Assembly (NCBI GenBank): GCA_030762175.1
Contig: CM060838.1
Coordinates: 23,864,001-23,928,000 of the forward strand
Direction: 5' to 3'
Length of the DNA: 64,000 bases
From: Metallyticus violacea
Lineage: Eukaryota > Arthropoda > Insecta > Mantodea > Metallyticidae
The position numbers and the translations under genes were made by a program. The notes under the pieces were generated by a model that did no database searches, was not told the DNA's origin, and saw nothing but the letters and a program-made list of their open reading frames with translations. How positions within the stretch are numbered: position 1 is the stretch's first letter; the number at the start of each line of letters is the position of its first letter. This document shows positions 22,056 through 34,824 of this stretch, piece after piece.

Positions 22056-23605
22056 ACATTTATTTATGTTAATAGTTTCTCCTTCATTGGTCTCTTTACA
22101 TTCTGTAAATACATCCCGAGAGGCTTAAAGTATCAAATGTTTGATTTTTTTCCTGCCAGAGGGTGTTGTAACAACGCGAAAACACAAGGAGAAAAAATGG
22201 ACACGCGAAGGCCAAAGAAACATAGTGCTCCTTATTCTAAGCTTTCTTCAGAAAGTTATAAAAGAATAATCTGTACTTACCATTAACAACTGTTTGAATC
22301 AAAGAACACATGAAAAGGACTTCTTTACTACCACGGTAGTAAAATTGGAGTAGGTCATTAGATTTAGTCCTGAACGAAGATATAAAAATTATGTTTATCG
22401 TGTTTTTGAGATATTCGGAAATAAATCTCTTGTCAGAGTTTGTGATTGATTCAGGAATTGACTTATATCCAGGCAGACAACGAACATAATCAGGACTCAG
22501 AGCTGCATTTGGTTTTTATAGCAGATCTAACCAAATAATTCCAGATAGAACTTTCTCAGTTGATAACTTGACGGCTGCACATTCATTTCTTTTAATATTT
22601 GCGCTGCTATTGTCCTGAAGTTTGTTAATGGCCGCATTCTGAAGTTCCTGTGTGTGTGTTCATAAACACATTAGCTTAGAATGTTCTGGAAACTCCCAAT
22701 AACTTAACTAGAGAAGTTCACCACAACCAAAGTAAAATAAAGTCCACAGCTGGAAGCCCTTGCAGCGTTTTTAATTAATTCGAAAGACAGTTTATTATTA
22801 TATTATTTTATGATTGTCCAGTCGTAGCGAAAACAGCTGGTATTGATCTCCGCTTCTATTGTTTGTGTTATCTCTGTAGGTTTTGCCCTTTTTTTTCCGT
22901 TATCATAGATAACACTAAAAATTGCAAGGGTAAGAAATTCGGCACTTGGCAACCTTTCTAATATGATTAAGTGAAGCAGGTGACATATATTCATACTTGC
23001 TAATTCATTAAACACTGCAATTGCTTGTGACCCTAAGTGAAAGTAAAGCAACCAAACAACTTTAAAACAGAATCCATCTAGAAGAATATTATAGTATTTG
23101 CATGCACACGAAGACCTTGTCAGCACACTCAGAATATAAACAATAAAACGAGCGCATCGGAAATTACGCTCAGCGACGTTTTATGTGCAGCAAGAGTAAA
23201 CAGACCTCAAGTTCAAGCCGCGGTCAGACGGAACTTGGCAGTGACCCTTCTGTTCTCTGACGCAACCTTGACAGACTGCGCTTTCCGCAGTGTTATCGTT
23301 CAGGGGCGTCGCGCTCTTGGCTATGTTGACACGATAAGGAAGTAGTAAAATAGGTGAGAGATCTTAAGGGCAGTAGGATATACAGAGGGATAGAAGCCTA
23401 ACTATTGCCATGTTTTAAACCGTTATTGGTATAGTGAGTTACCTAAGCAGTTTCTGTTTTTGTTATGATGTACACTTGTGGAAAAAGGGATGTACAGAAA
23501 CAAATGCTTGAAAATGATAAAGAAGAGTTACCAATTTTTGGAATCATAGATGTCTTTAAATTGTTTATTAACATATACTTTGTCTTAAATTTTGATGCAG
23601 CAACC
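22056..23605. other. No gene supported; GC-richer patch at 23160-23345
   Basis: Open frames at 21987-22286 (99 codons) and 22803-23126 (107 codons, minus) show no recognised family. The patch at 23160-23345 is less AT-rich and CpG-containing (gcgacg, gccgcgg, gggcgtcgcgc). It stands out by composition, but I cannot assign it. Confidence 0.45.
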
Positions 23606-23815
23606 GACTTGGGTGGCGAGGCCGTTAAGACATAGACTCGTAAACAGGGGGTTTCTTGTTCGAATACCTGACAAGGATACAAGTTTTCCTCAGGTCTCAC
23701 CAATAGCAAATCCCGATGTAGCCTAAATTTATATGCCTTGCTTCCCAAAATTCGTTTCAGATTTATCATTCATTTCAATGTCGGTCGGCTGTAATGCCTC
23801 GCTAAAAAGAGAGAG
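23606..23815 (+). mobile_element. SINE-B copy 2, highly diverged
   Basis: The head GGGTGGCGAGGCCGTTAAGA and ACTCGTAAAC with B box TTGTTCGAATACC match SINE-B in order and spacing. The body is recognisable in TTTTCCTCAGG, CACCAATAGCAAAT and ATTTATCATTCATTTCAATG, with many differences. It is the oldest-looking SINE-B here. No TSD found. Confidence 0.7.
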
Positions 23816-25066
23816 AAAGAGTAAATTCTATAACGAACATAGCAGTGCTAAAGTTAGTAAAATATGGATGTGTTTTTGTGAGTGTTGAATGTGATAGAAT
23901 ATTAATTACTTTTTTCCATTAAAACAAACCTGACATTACTTTTTTTTAATATATCCGTAATTATTTTCCGTTAGGCATCCTTTACTCCCTAAGTGAATGA
24001 AACTGATAATAAGCAAATATTGTTATAACATAAAATTAAATAATATATTTTAATATCGTTACATCGAGCCTAGACCTTAGATCAATATCGTTAAGACAAT
24101 TAAGTGATACTGTGGTGGTGGATTCAGATCCATAGATTACTAGAGGTAAACTTTTACGTCCAGACAACGATTGCTTTGTGGTTCTTGGGGAAAGAAGAAG
24201 AAAAATCTTGTAAATAAAATACTCGTATTCTTACTAAATCACAAGATATAATTAACGCATGACAACAATAGCTCTCTCTGGTGATATATTCCTGTATTTC
24301 CTGTCATGCAGTGCTACCAATAATTATAAGTGTCAGCTACATTGTTCTAAATTGTTGGAAAAATCTGCTAGAACAATTTCTACGAGAAAAAGGTTTTATT
24401 TCTGTAACACTGTTTAATTTGAAAAGTTCAATATATAGAATTTATATTTGTACTATTAATGCAGGACCAGTGATTTTGACATAATTAAATCACATGTCGC
24501 TCGTTACAATGAAATATTGTTAAAATATTGCTGTATTGTGATAAATTCCCTTTCGCTTTAACACTGTAATACACACTGCAAAATTCTCTTCTACTAAAAT
24601 CGCCTAAATTCATGAAAAATCGATGCTTCAGCATCATTTTTATCTTTTTTCAAAAATTCATTCTTATTGTAAATATCAGTAAAAACATTTATGGTCGTTG
24701 GAAATTACTGCAAAAACTCAAGTGAACGTCAGAATGTCATAGAGCAGCACGAAATTGGCAGAATAACAAAGGACTGTGTTAGTTTCTAGAAAACATCTTC
24801 TACTATGGCGGAACTGCAAAGTTCATTGAAGGAAATTTGTATGCCTAAGTCTTCATATTTGAATATCTCGTTATAAAATTACAGTATATTTGTCGTATTC
24901 TTCTGCTCTATTATTAAAATTCAAAGTAGATGTAACGATGGTTGGAGGCATACATATTTAAAAGGCATTTGCAATTTGAACAATCTACTAACCTTTAGCT
25001 GTCGGGTGACAATGTTTTCAGACTGTTAGGAATGCAAATGTACCAGAATGAGCAAAAAGAATTGGC
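23816..25066. other. AT-rich, nothing seen
   Basis: No recognisable gene. Open frames below 70 codons. Confidence 0.55.
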
Positions 25067-25130
25067 TTGGTTGGTTGGTTGGTTGGTTGGTTGCACTGCT
25101 TATGGGTTTTTTTTTTTTTTTTTTTTTTTT
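25067..25130. repeat. (TTGG)n followed by a 24-T run
   Basis: About six TTGG units at 25067-25092, then 14 bases, then 24 consecutive T at 25107-25130. The T-run could be the reversed tail of a minus-strand retroposon, but I recognise no body next to it. Confidence 0.9.
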
Positions 25131-25917
25131 GTGAAGATTTTAATTTTAAATCACAGAGAAAGATAATCTGCCTTCTTTAAATGGGTAGGAACTTTACCTC
25201 CTATAGTTAATAGTTTATATAAGTTTAAATGGCTCTTCCCACAGTCACCCTTTCATCAATGTGACTAAAATTTTAACTGCATATTCTATCAGATTTTCAT
25301 TAATTATGTTTGTTACTTAACTCACAGATTCACAGAAAAAAGTCGCTGAATCCAAAATTGTTTTATTAAAAAAGAAGAAAAATGTATATGGTTAAATGGA
25401 ATTTATATTTTAAAAGTGTAGCAAATAATAGTACAAGCTTGGTGTATTCATGTTGCACATATAGGGCTTTATGGTTTATCCCCAGCTTTTAGTTGCAATG
25501 AAACACACGGGGCATTGTTTTGGGCATTCCTATTTAAACACTTAATATTTAAAAGAATAAATTTATTAGAACACGCTATAAAACCAGTAAAGGATAAAAT
25601 AAGAAGGGAACTAATTGTTTACTTTTTACGTTCTGAATTGCTAAACTGCAGACAAGAGCAACAAATTTAAAATGTTTGTCAAAATGTCGCCTCCTTCCAA
25701 AAATAGACAGAAGCTGTTGTTTAAGTACGGAACCTTTGCGCGTAAATTTCACCCGTTTCCGGCGGTAAAGGCAGAGGTTAAGCACGTTATCACATTACAA
25801 TTAAAATCGCAACAGTATGTACCTGGTCACAGGCGCAACATAAAGTTTCTCATGCAAGGGAGTTTCGCGTACACACTCAGGTTTCTGTTGTTTCTACCAT
25901 GCAACTTGGCCAATTCA
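25131..25917. other. AT-rich, no gene seen
   Basis: Overlapping opposite-strand frames of 69 and 91 codons (25576-25947) are shadows of each other and have no known motif. Confidence 0.5.
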
Positions 25918-26662
25918 ACAGTTTTAGCGAATTCCGAAGCAGTGTAGCTATTGCAATTGTATCCATGAAAAGAAATTGGAAATATTTCTTAAATCTCCAT
26001 CGATTCTACAAGGCACAAAAAATTACAATGAAAATATGTGCATCTGTCATATGGTGTTAACGATCTATTTTTTTTTTTCAACGAAACTCGGCACAACAAA
26101 CGTTGGACATTGCGGATGGGTGTTAACCAAAAGCAAAATTTAAAAATTGCTCTAGCAGCGATTGTTAATTCGCAACAAATTTGGCATATACCATTTAAAT
26201 AAAATTACAAAAAAGTTTTTGAAAATCGGATTATTAGGAATGGGGATATACCTTAAAACCGAAATTTGAAGAGTAGGTGTAACCTAAAGTGAAAATTTAA
26301 ATAGTTATAGCTGCCGCAATTTTTTTCTCAACAAAACTGGGTATATTCCATTGAAATAAAACCAAAAAATTGTCTGAAAACCAGCGAAATCAGGGAATTA
26401 GGAGTGGGGGTTTATTGAAATTAAAAATTTAAAAACCACTCTAGCGGCCGCACTATTTGTTTTTTCCCCCCTCAATGATACTGTGCATATGCTAATGAAA
26501 TTATAAAAATAGTTTCTGAAAATAAGCAAAATCAGATAATTAGGAGTGGGGGGTTACCTGAGACCCAAAATTTAAAAATCGCTCTAACGGCACCAACATT
26601 TTTTCTCGCAACAAAAATCTGTATACAGCAATTAAATAAAATAAGAAAAATAGTTCCTGAAA
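25918..26662 (+). repeat. Dispersed repeat with degenerate ~140-bp tandem units, copy 2
   Basis: Four degenerate units begin at AATTTAAAAATYGCTCTA-like words near 26128, 26290, 26423 and 26568, spaced about 160, 133 and 145 bp. Each has a T-rich stretch, AACAAAACTG-like sequence, AAATAAAAT, TGAAAA and ATTAGGARTGGGG. The array is preceded by gcgaattccgaagc, as at 6424 and 6488. It is non-coding and AT-rich, so it is a second genomic copy of the family at 6424-7020. Confidence 0.8.
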
Positions 26663-26909
26663 ATATAACTTTTAATATAGTAATTCAATGATGCATTCAC
26701 TACATTTGCTGGTTAATTATTTTGTTCGTCCATTATAATACGTCTCAGGCTAAATGGTTTTAAGTAAAAATGGGTTTATTTTTTTTTTATTTCAAGTATA
26801 TGAGCACGAAATCTTAAAAAAATTAAAAATATTTTATTATACGAATTGATTTTACTCTATATGTAGTAATAAATTATGTGTACAAAAAGAAATAAGTTAT
26901 ACAAATACA

Positions 26910-26943
<34 letters not shown>

Positions 26944-29469
26944 GTTACATTGAAACATTCTCAGAGAAAGTAACCACATTCATTATCAGAACTCTCACTT
27001 TCCTAAACACACTCGATCAAATTCGCCCATTCAGATTGCGTTGGAGGTATATTCCAAGAGCTTCCAGAATTTCAGCTTCAGAAAAGCAACGTTTGCGAAA
27101 AGGATGCCTTGTGTGCACTTATAAATAGCCTGCCCTACTAGAATGCCAAGACAAAACTAGAGTACAACATGAAAGCGAAGTGAAAATGAAAAGCTAAGCG
27201 AAATTTTAGACACAGATACAAGAACTGATTACCATTGACACCTTTGAAACATGTTTGTTATGCAGTGATGATTGTCGGTTACAACTACGCAATGCACGTC
27301 GTAAGAAACGTGGGTAAGAAAGCGGTCAATTAACCGCCTCCGGGAACCGATATATAAATTTGTATATTATTTTAAAAAGTTATGCCTGAAATGCGAACGA
27401 AAATTGGTGAGTCAAACATCATTGAAACATTAAAAGTAGCAAAACCATAGAAAAATACTTCCAAAAAGAAGTGAAAATGTGAACATTCGAAAATCAAAAG
27501 CGGCCAATTGACGCCATTGGGCGTTCTAGTGTTAACTCCCTTCACGAATTTGTAATAATATAAAACTCTTTCTTGTAATGTGCATCTCTGTCGTGATATT
27601 ATGAAATGCACATAATTTAGTACACTATTTTAAAAGCAACAAAAATTCGTCTTTAAACAGACATGAGTTCTAAACACTGAGAAAAAAAGGTCCGAAAAGT
27701 CAAATACAACAGTCTCGGCCGTGCGTATTACGCCATCACGACAGAGAGCTCGCTCACGAAAGCTCTGTGTATGTATGCTTTACTTTTTTTCTTTTGCTAA
27801 AGATATCCAAGCATTGGCTAACATTAGTATGACTACAGGCCTGCCTGATTGATTTGTCAGGGAACCTAATTTCTATATAATGTTCGCGTGTTTGATGCTT
27901 TTTAAATTATAGTGCAGTGACATATGTTTATACATTGCCCTAAGTATCTCGGGATCTTCAGGAAGACCATTATTGTATTACTTGGAGCGTTAATGGAAAT
28001 ACTTGGTTCGCGTGACTATTGCATATAATGTTCATAATATATTATATTCATTACAACAGTCCTGCTCGCATCCGGGCTGTTTATCGATTCGAATTTGTCT
28101 ACACTGTTGATTACCTTGCAGATTATCTCTGGAGACGTTCTGTTGTTTCTTGAAAGGGGAAGTGATACAACACCGCGAATTTGCCTGGTGCGTAAAATTT
28201 GCAGTGCATAGCAGTTTCACTTTCCATTGTGTAGCACCGGAAAACTTTGTTGAGCCACTTACGCAGCATTTTTCATGCTGGAGAGTACCCCTTTTGTTTG
28301 CTGCTTTTGATTGTCTAAAACAGTGTTTCTGAAAGGGCGTGCCATGAATTAACTCGCATCTTCTGATAATACTAAGATATTTTTTGTCAATATTCAGAAC
28401 TGCAAAGAGCAGATGTTCTGTTATATTAATAGGCAGTGTTTTGTTTGTGACAATCAACTGCAAGACAGAAACAATTCAAATTCGTTTCTAATTCTGACTT
28501 CCGTAATTTTACTTTTCTTCATGTGTACTCGTATTAAGATTGTTTAAATACTAAAAAATGCCAGTCAAGCATGCAGTTTTTGAACACTATGACAAAATAA
28601 AGTTTCTCAATGACAAACAGTTGCTAAATTCATCCCTCAGTTTTATAATAATTGGAGAGTACCATGTGTTTGAACAACAAGCAAATATGTATCGATTGGA
28701 AGGTTCAGAGTTTCAACAACAGCTCATGACTTCCTGGCACATGGCATCGAGAAGTCCTCCAGCTTTGAAGTACTTCATCATTACAACTACCGACACCATT
28801 ATTTTCTTAAAACTGTGGTTTTTCTATCGAAATTATGGATGTAAAATCACTGAATGGGTTATAATCGTGAGTTTAACCAATTATTGCTCAACTTTTGTTA
28901 TCGTAGCTCATTTTTTTTTCCAGTGTACCTGTCTTACAAAATAGATTTTTAATTCAGTTGACTCAGAGGCAAATTCATGCAAATAGGAATTGTTTTAACA
29001 GAATATTATGTGCTGCAGTGGTTGGCATTTTAGCTTACGTCTGTTGATTTATTCAGTTTAGCGCATATTTTTCCATCTTATGGTTTCTCATCTTCTTCCC
29101 TCTCAGCAGCTATACTTAATATATTTATTGTATTTGTTTACAATAGTCTCGACAATTTTATGTGGTTGTTTCTTGTAAGTTATTTCAACAATTTGCTCAT
29201 TTTCTTGAACAATCATTTTATCCTTGACCTGTTTTACTGAAAAGCTAACTAACAACTGAAATATGTTTATACAATCTATTACATTACTTTGGTTACTCAT
29301 AAAATGCCAGGCCTAATGTACGTAAAGCCATAACTTAATGAAATATGCGCACATGCGAATAATAATTGATCTAGGAAATAGTTGTTTCATGTTGTTGTAC
29401 TTCGCTTTTTCTACTTAATCTTTCATAGTAAGCAACAAACTACACGATACAGCTAAAACACCGTTTCTG
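26663..29469. other. AT-rich, no gene supported; (TA)15 at 26911-26940
   Basis: It holds a perfect TA run at 26911-26940. The open frames at 28032-28463 (minus, 143 codons) and 28150-28332 overlap on opposite strands. No tRNA-like or transposase-like sequence recognised. Confidence 0.5.
28558..28944 (+). CDS. 128-codon ATG open frame, unrecognised
   Basis: It starts at an ATG in a favourable A-rich context (ctaaaaaATGCC) and runs 128 codons to TAG. The N-terminal half is hydrophilic (FEHYDKIKFLNDKQLL). The C-terminal half has two hydrophobic stretches (ALKYFIITTTDTIIFLKLWFF and WVIIVSLTNYCSTFVIVAHF). No family is recognised, no splice signals stand out, and no neighbour gives context. It is among the longest ATG frames in the window, but chance is the likeliest explanation. 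Confidence 0.1.
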   Translation: MPVKHAVFEHYDKIKFLNDKQLLNSSLSFIIIGEYHVFEQQANMYRLEGSEFQQQLMTSWHMASRSPPALKYFIITTTDTIIFLKLWFFYRNYGCKITEWVIIVSLTNYCSTFVIVAHFFFQCTCLTK

Positions 29470-29770
29470 GATGGATGGTCTGGGCGAAGTAGGGTACTTT
29501 CGTATTTGAGCCTTGCTCATGACTAGCCCTTTATGCCTACGTTCCCCATGCGGGTACCTCCGGGAGGAAGGGATGCGGTGAGGGACATCCAGACGACCAG
29601 CATTAACGGGCAGTGACAGTTGAGATCTATAACATAGTTTCAGATAGAATACGTAGATGCGGGCGACGCCCACCTTCTCGGGACGCAGAATACTCTCAGG
29701 CCTGGCACTTTCGACCCTAAAAGAACAAACGGAATGAAATGGGAGTGCGGAAAATTGGTAGTATGTAAAC
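29470..29770 (+). repeat. Dispersed GC-richer repeat D, copy 2
   Basis: It aligns in order with 8890-9145 plus 9419 onward: gaggaaggg, ATAACATAGTTTC, CCTGGCACTTTCGACCCT, AACGGAATGAAATG. It is uninterrupted here, showing the pre-insertion state of the site used by SINE-B copy 1. The composition is GC-richer than the flanks. The 120-codon minus frame over it is repeat sequence. Confidence 0.65.
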
Positions 29771-31151
29771 ACCCAATACCGTGTGAACCACACCATCATC
29801 AATCAGTCACTGACTCGAATTTGTGTTACAGATGTCTGTCTTGTTACCTAATTTACATTCGCAATATTTCTCAAGCCTTCGAGAACTTTATTCAAAGGCA
29901 AATCTGTCTGCCTATCTTGGTAATACAACCTAACGTAACGCGTATGTTTACCATACTGTAACTCTGATGAAAGTAGTGCTACCATCCCACGGACCACGGA
30001 CAGTGTGCCACGAACTGAACAGTTTTATAGAGAAAGGATCACCTACTGTAAATGTTATTAGCATTTAGGTGATTGGGTAAAGAACAAAACGGTTTCATTT
30101 CAACACCACCCTGTACTTGTCAACATAATCATAGTCCTTCAAGCATTTTTCACACCCTAAAATTAGTTATTTGTATATCAGAATCATAAACAACCTTTAT
30201 TGCTGAATAAAATCGGTAATAAAATTCTACGTTATGGCTTTGAGTAAATCACCATAGTAATAATTACACCATTAAACTGTTCTCATTACTAAAATGCTGC
30301 CATGAACGAAATATTAAGAAAACAATATAGGTAATCTGAAAATATAATTAGCCATTCGTGTTTATTGTAGAGTACATAATTATATATTCTAAAATACCGT
30401 TCATATTTTTATTGTTCATCCAATTAATGAATACGAATACGAATCGTTTGTCGTATTCCTTTTGGTAAGCATAAAACTTTTCTCGATATTAGTGACAATT
30501 CAACATTTTCAGTTTCGGCTAAACTTTTTATGGTAAATTGCTAATAACAATAGATAAACGAACTAAATAATGGCCATTAATACAGTGACGTTATATGTGC
30601 ATACAAATGAGACATTTACTTCTGAGAAATTAATTAAAAATCAACATTAATATTGATATTATTTTATTAATAGCCTTTTACAATTTTGGTATATAAAAAT
30701 AGCGTATGAAACTGCTTTATAGTGTTATACAATTATTTTATTCTTAAAAATTGTAAAACTTGCCTCGCCATTTTCTTAAACATTTACTCAATGCAATAAA
30801 CTATAACATAAGCTAATATCGTAATATAGGTCATCATTTTCATATCCATACTCATGTCCTATCTGTTGAGTCATTTCAAAATTTCATCTTTGACAAAGGG
30901 GAACTCGTCTACCCCGCAGATATTTTTAGCACTTTCAGTGGTGGGTAGGAAACATATTGCCAACGCCCGATGTTCAACATACTATTTATAACAAATTAGC
31001 CTGCAATCCACATCATTTTCGCACGCTTAGGAAGTGTATCACGTTTGTTCCATAGATGGACACTTTCCATCGGTGGATGTTTACAGGTTCAGTATTTTGT
31101 ATCCACAGAGTGGTGTTATATTGAATTAATGCACGCACTTATTCCCTTATT
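29771..31151. other. AT-rich, nothing seen
   Basis: No open frame of note, no repeats recognised. Confidence 0.6.
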
Positions 31152-31164
31152 CAGTACATGCGGT

Positions 31165-31458
31165 GTCGATCCTGGCGGTCTAGTGGTAATCATACTTGCC
31201 TTGTAGATCCAAGATCGCGGGTGCAATCCCAACCAGGTTCGATGGGTTTATAAAATCGTAAGTATGGCTTCCTTTGTAAGGGAAGTAAAGTCGTGGGTCC
31301 TATGTCGTAGATTTACGGCATGTAAAAGAACATCAAGCCTGAAAGAAGAGGCCTCTTGAGTAAAATTTGTTGGTCGTTTCACGCCTTGAATAGAATGGGA
31401 CGCTGATGGCTAGGGATGTTTAAAAGAGCGTCCGTATATTCGTAAACCAAATCAACAA
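31165..31458 (+). mobile_element. SINE-A copy 7, full length, diverged
   Basis: The head GTCGATCCTGGCGGTCTAGT keeps the A box. The B box is decayed (GGTGCAATCCC). The body has a short deletion after the head and scattered changes. It ends cgtaaaccaaatcaacaa. TSDs are CAGTACATGCGGT (31152-31164) and CAGTACACGCGCT (31459-31471), with 2 mismatches in 13, consistent with an older insertion. Confidence 0.93.
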
Positions 31459-31471
31459 CAGTACACGCGCT

Positions 31472-32560
31472 ATTTTTAACCGTTGCTGCAGCGGGGCTAC
31501 ACACAAGCGGGTACACAAGTTGCAGCGAGTAATAAGTGTCTTTGTTTTGAAGCAATTCAATAAGGAAATTTACTTTTTGATTCAGTCTTCATTCAGTATT
31601 AACATTCTACAATCTTCAAAACGACGAGTGAGGCTTATGAACACTTATCAGCCGCACATGAGTTTGAGCAGTTGAAGAGCCTGTAATTTCCAACGTCCGT
31701 GCTTTAGATCGAGGAACCAAAACCATCTACACCTTCAGTGTTTGGAGCTCTATGACTAATTTCACGTCATTCTCATTAAGAATAGCTTGCCTCTGAGGAT
31801 TACTGAACTACTCAAACTGCAACAAAACTGCTAGCCAGGTGAACAGACCAATGATGACCACTTTCATTTCGATCATCAACATGGTATAGGCATTGCATTT
31901 TTGAGTTTCTGTTAGAGCTTGGATCATTCACTCGGAATCACCGAAAAGGCTGCATATGTAAACGGGAATTGAAACAAAAAATCTTATAGACATCTGTAGC
32001 CTATTATTACATAAGATAACAGTAGTTATATTCGTTTTAAATACATAAATCCGCTTCATTAAGGGACATGTTTTGACGCTTTCTTTGGCCGAAAAGATAT
32101 AAAGCGACAAGTGCTCTGCGGGAGTTGATAAAAAATAAACTGCAGTACTGTTTCGAAAAATGATAGAACTATATCACTGACCAAGGAGCTCTCTTTGAAG
32201 GCAGTGTTGTGTAAGAAGTTCGATTTTCTTTGTAATGAAAGTTTTTACAATGCTGGTTTCTTTTTTACTGTATTGTTTGGTCATCACCTCAGCGAAATAT
32301 CGCCGTGTAAAACAAATTCTTTTAAATATACATATACTTAATAGACGTCTTTTTAATGCTTTTGAATACGTCAACTTATTAGGTCGTTACAGAAACTAGG
32401 AATAATATAGGTCTCCAAATAAGTAAAATTTTCATGTTTTCTCAAGAGCTGTATATTAAGTTTAAAATATAAAAATAGATGCCGTCCTTATGCGCTGTAG
32501 TCATTTCACGGGAGGAGGGTGAAAAAACCCATTCCGTTAAAAACCAGTGAAACTTTGAAA
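31472..32560. other. No gene seen
   Basis: Two minus frames of 60 and 66 codons, no known motifs. Slightly less AT-rich near 31480-31520. Confidence 0.5.
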
Positions 32561-33706
32561 ATTATGGAATGCTCTTTGAAGAATGCAAGATAACGTCATG
32601 ATATGGAATGCTTGTAGAATGGCAGCAAGTAACAGCTGCACATGATATGGAACGCTTGAAGAATGGCAGCAAGTAACAGCTACACATGATATGGAATGCT
32701 TGTAGAATGGCAGCAAGTAACAGCTACACATGATATGGAACGCTTGAAGAATGGCAACAGATAGCAGCTACACATGATATGGAACGCTTGAAGAATGACA
32801 ACAGATAACACGTACACATGATATGGAATGCTTGAAGAATGGCAACAGATAACAGCTACACATGATATGGAATGCTTGTAGAATGGCAGCAAGTAACAGC
32901 TACACATGATATGGAACGCTTGAAGAATGGCAGCAAGTAACAGCTACACATGATATGGAATGCTTGTAGAATGGCAGCAAGTAACAGCTACACATGATAT
33001 GGAACGCTTGAAGAATGGCAACAGATAGCAGCTACACATGATATGGAACGCTTGAAGAATGACAACAGATAACACGTACACATGATATGGAATGCTTGAA
33101 GAATGGCCACAGATAACACCTACACATGATATGGAATGCTTGAAGAATAGCCACAGATAGCAGCTACACATGATATGGAATGCTTGAAGAATAGCCACAG
33201 ATAACACCTACACATGATATGGAATGCTTGTAGAATGGCAGCAGATAACACCTACACATGATATGGAATGTTTGAAGAATGGCAACAGATAGCAGCTACA
33301 CATGATATGGAATGCTTGAAGAATAGCCACAGATAGCAGCTACACATGATATGGAATGCTTGAAGAATGGCAACAGATAGCAGCTACACATGATATGGAA
33401 TGCTTGAAGAATAGCCACAGATAACACCTACTCAAGATATGGAATGCTTGAAGAATGGCAACAGATAGCAGCTACACATGATATGGAATGCTTGAAGAAT
33501 AGCCACAGATAGCAGCTACACATGATATGGAATGCTTGAAGAATGGCCACAGATAACACCTACACATGATATGAAATGCTTGAAGAATGGCCACAGATAA
33601 CACCTACATATGATATGAAATGCTTGAAGAATGACAACAGATAACACCTACACATGATATGGAATGCTTGAAGAATGGCAACAGATTACAACTGCATATG
33701 AACCAA
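32561..33706 (+). repeat. 44-bp minisatellite, 25 units in perfect register
   Basis: The unit starts catgatatggaatgcttgaa and continues gaatggcaacagataacagctaca. Unit starts fall exactly every 44 bp from 32597 to 33653 with no insertion or deletion. A shorter degenerate unit lies before the first (from about 32561) and a broken partial one after the last. Variants include catgatatggaAcg, cttgTag, ggcAgcaagt, aGccac and aacacGtac/aacacCtac. Units 1-5 (32597-32816) recur as units 7-11 (32861-33080) with one difference, a 264-bp higher-order duplication. Since 44 is not a multiple of three, each strand's frames cycle and the repetitive peptides are not conserved proteins. Confidence 0.98.
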
Positions 33707-34822
33707 GTACATTACCCGTTTATATTTCGGTTGGAACTGTTTTGAGAATATTTTTGTAGACGAGCGTTCCATAGCAATCGCCTCATACACGCGGTATAAA
33801 TTGTAATCTTAATCCAGAGAAAGGGGAAACGTAATTCAGTTATTAACAGCATTTGAGATCTTACAGTAACACAGCGCTGTAAACTGAGTCAACCTTCGCT
33901 ATTGTTGTTGGTGAAGCTAATTAAGTATTTAATGTCGGAGGTCAGAACGGGGGAATTTTCATCTGGGAACTTTGTAGAACGTTAAATAGATTAGTTTACC
34001 GAAACTGGTGCAAACAAGATGGGATGTTCTTCCTGCAGACATTCTGCACATCATTAAAACTTAATTTTCTCCAGGCTCACATGACGCTGAAAAGCACAAG
34101 AGACTACGGAAAACGCGGAAAAAAAGAGGAGAAAAGAGCTAGTCAAGGTAGAAGATTGCAGTAGTAGCTGGGTTCGATTCCTGAAGTAAAGGAAGGTAAA
34201 AATATTCCTAAAAAATTAACATTGCTGAATCTCACAAAATGACTTGTGCATTTTTATTAATAGGTTTAAATGTTCAGAGCTCTTATTTCTGGATTTATTT
34301 TGCGTTACACTTCATACCGATTTAAGCCACATAAACACTTTCTATCTTCATGTATTACTTACGTTTACTTGCCATGAGAACGGTAGCAGGTTTTACAAGA
34401 TTTCCTTTGGAGATTAATGTGTTTATAGACTCAATGGCATCATAGATTCACGAGTGATTGTTACTTTTTATTTACTCTTTTGTTTTACCACACTGTTTCC
34501 TCCTCTCTCCTAAAACTGGACAGAAGAAGAATAAGGAAAGTAGCTGCATTAATTACTGAACATGGTCACTTCAGAAACGTCTACGTATAGTGGGACTGTA
34601 CAAAGATGAACCCATTTGTAGAATGTGCAAACAGAATGAGGAGACCGATCTAGGAACGGACGTTGACATTGTAACCAAGATACTGCAACATGTTCAGTGA
34701 ATAGCTTTATGAAAACAGTGAAAGGGCCTCTTCCTATGGAGTTGAACAATAAGTATTTTAGGCTGATGTTTAGGAGGTTGATAAAACTCCAATAAAACTC
34801 CCATCACCAAATCTAACCTACA
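33707..34822. other. No gene seen; B-box-like word at 34172
   Basis: GGGTTCGATTCC at about 34171-34182 is a perfect B-box-like word after a weak tRNA-like upstream sequence. It may be a SINE fragment related to 20030-20172. Otherwise open frames below 70 codons. Confidence 0.45.
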
Positions 34823-34824
34823 TA

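Noticed and set aside
28032..28463. 143-codon minus frame
   Set aside because: No motif or credible start, and an opposite frame overlaps it. Length alone is not enough in 64 kb of six-frame search.
32537..33207. Repetitive minus-strand peptides (VAVTCCHSTSIPYHV-type) as a possible repeat protein
   Set aside because: They are the three frames of a 44-bp satellite in rotation. Since 44 is not divisible by three and variants do not respect codons, there is no sign of protein selection.
32597..33706. CRISPR-like array
   Set aside because: The repeats are contiguous with no unique spacers, the context is eukaryotic, and there are no cas genes.
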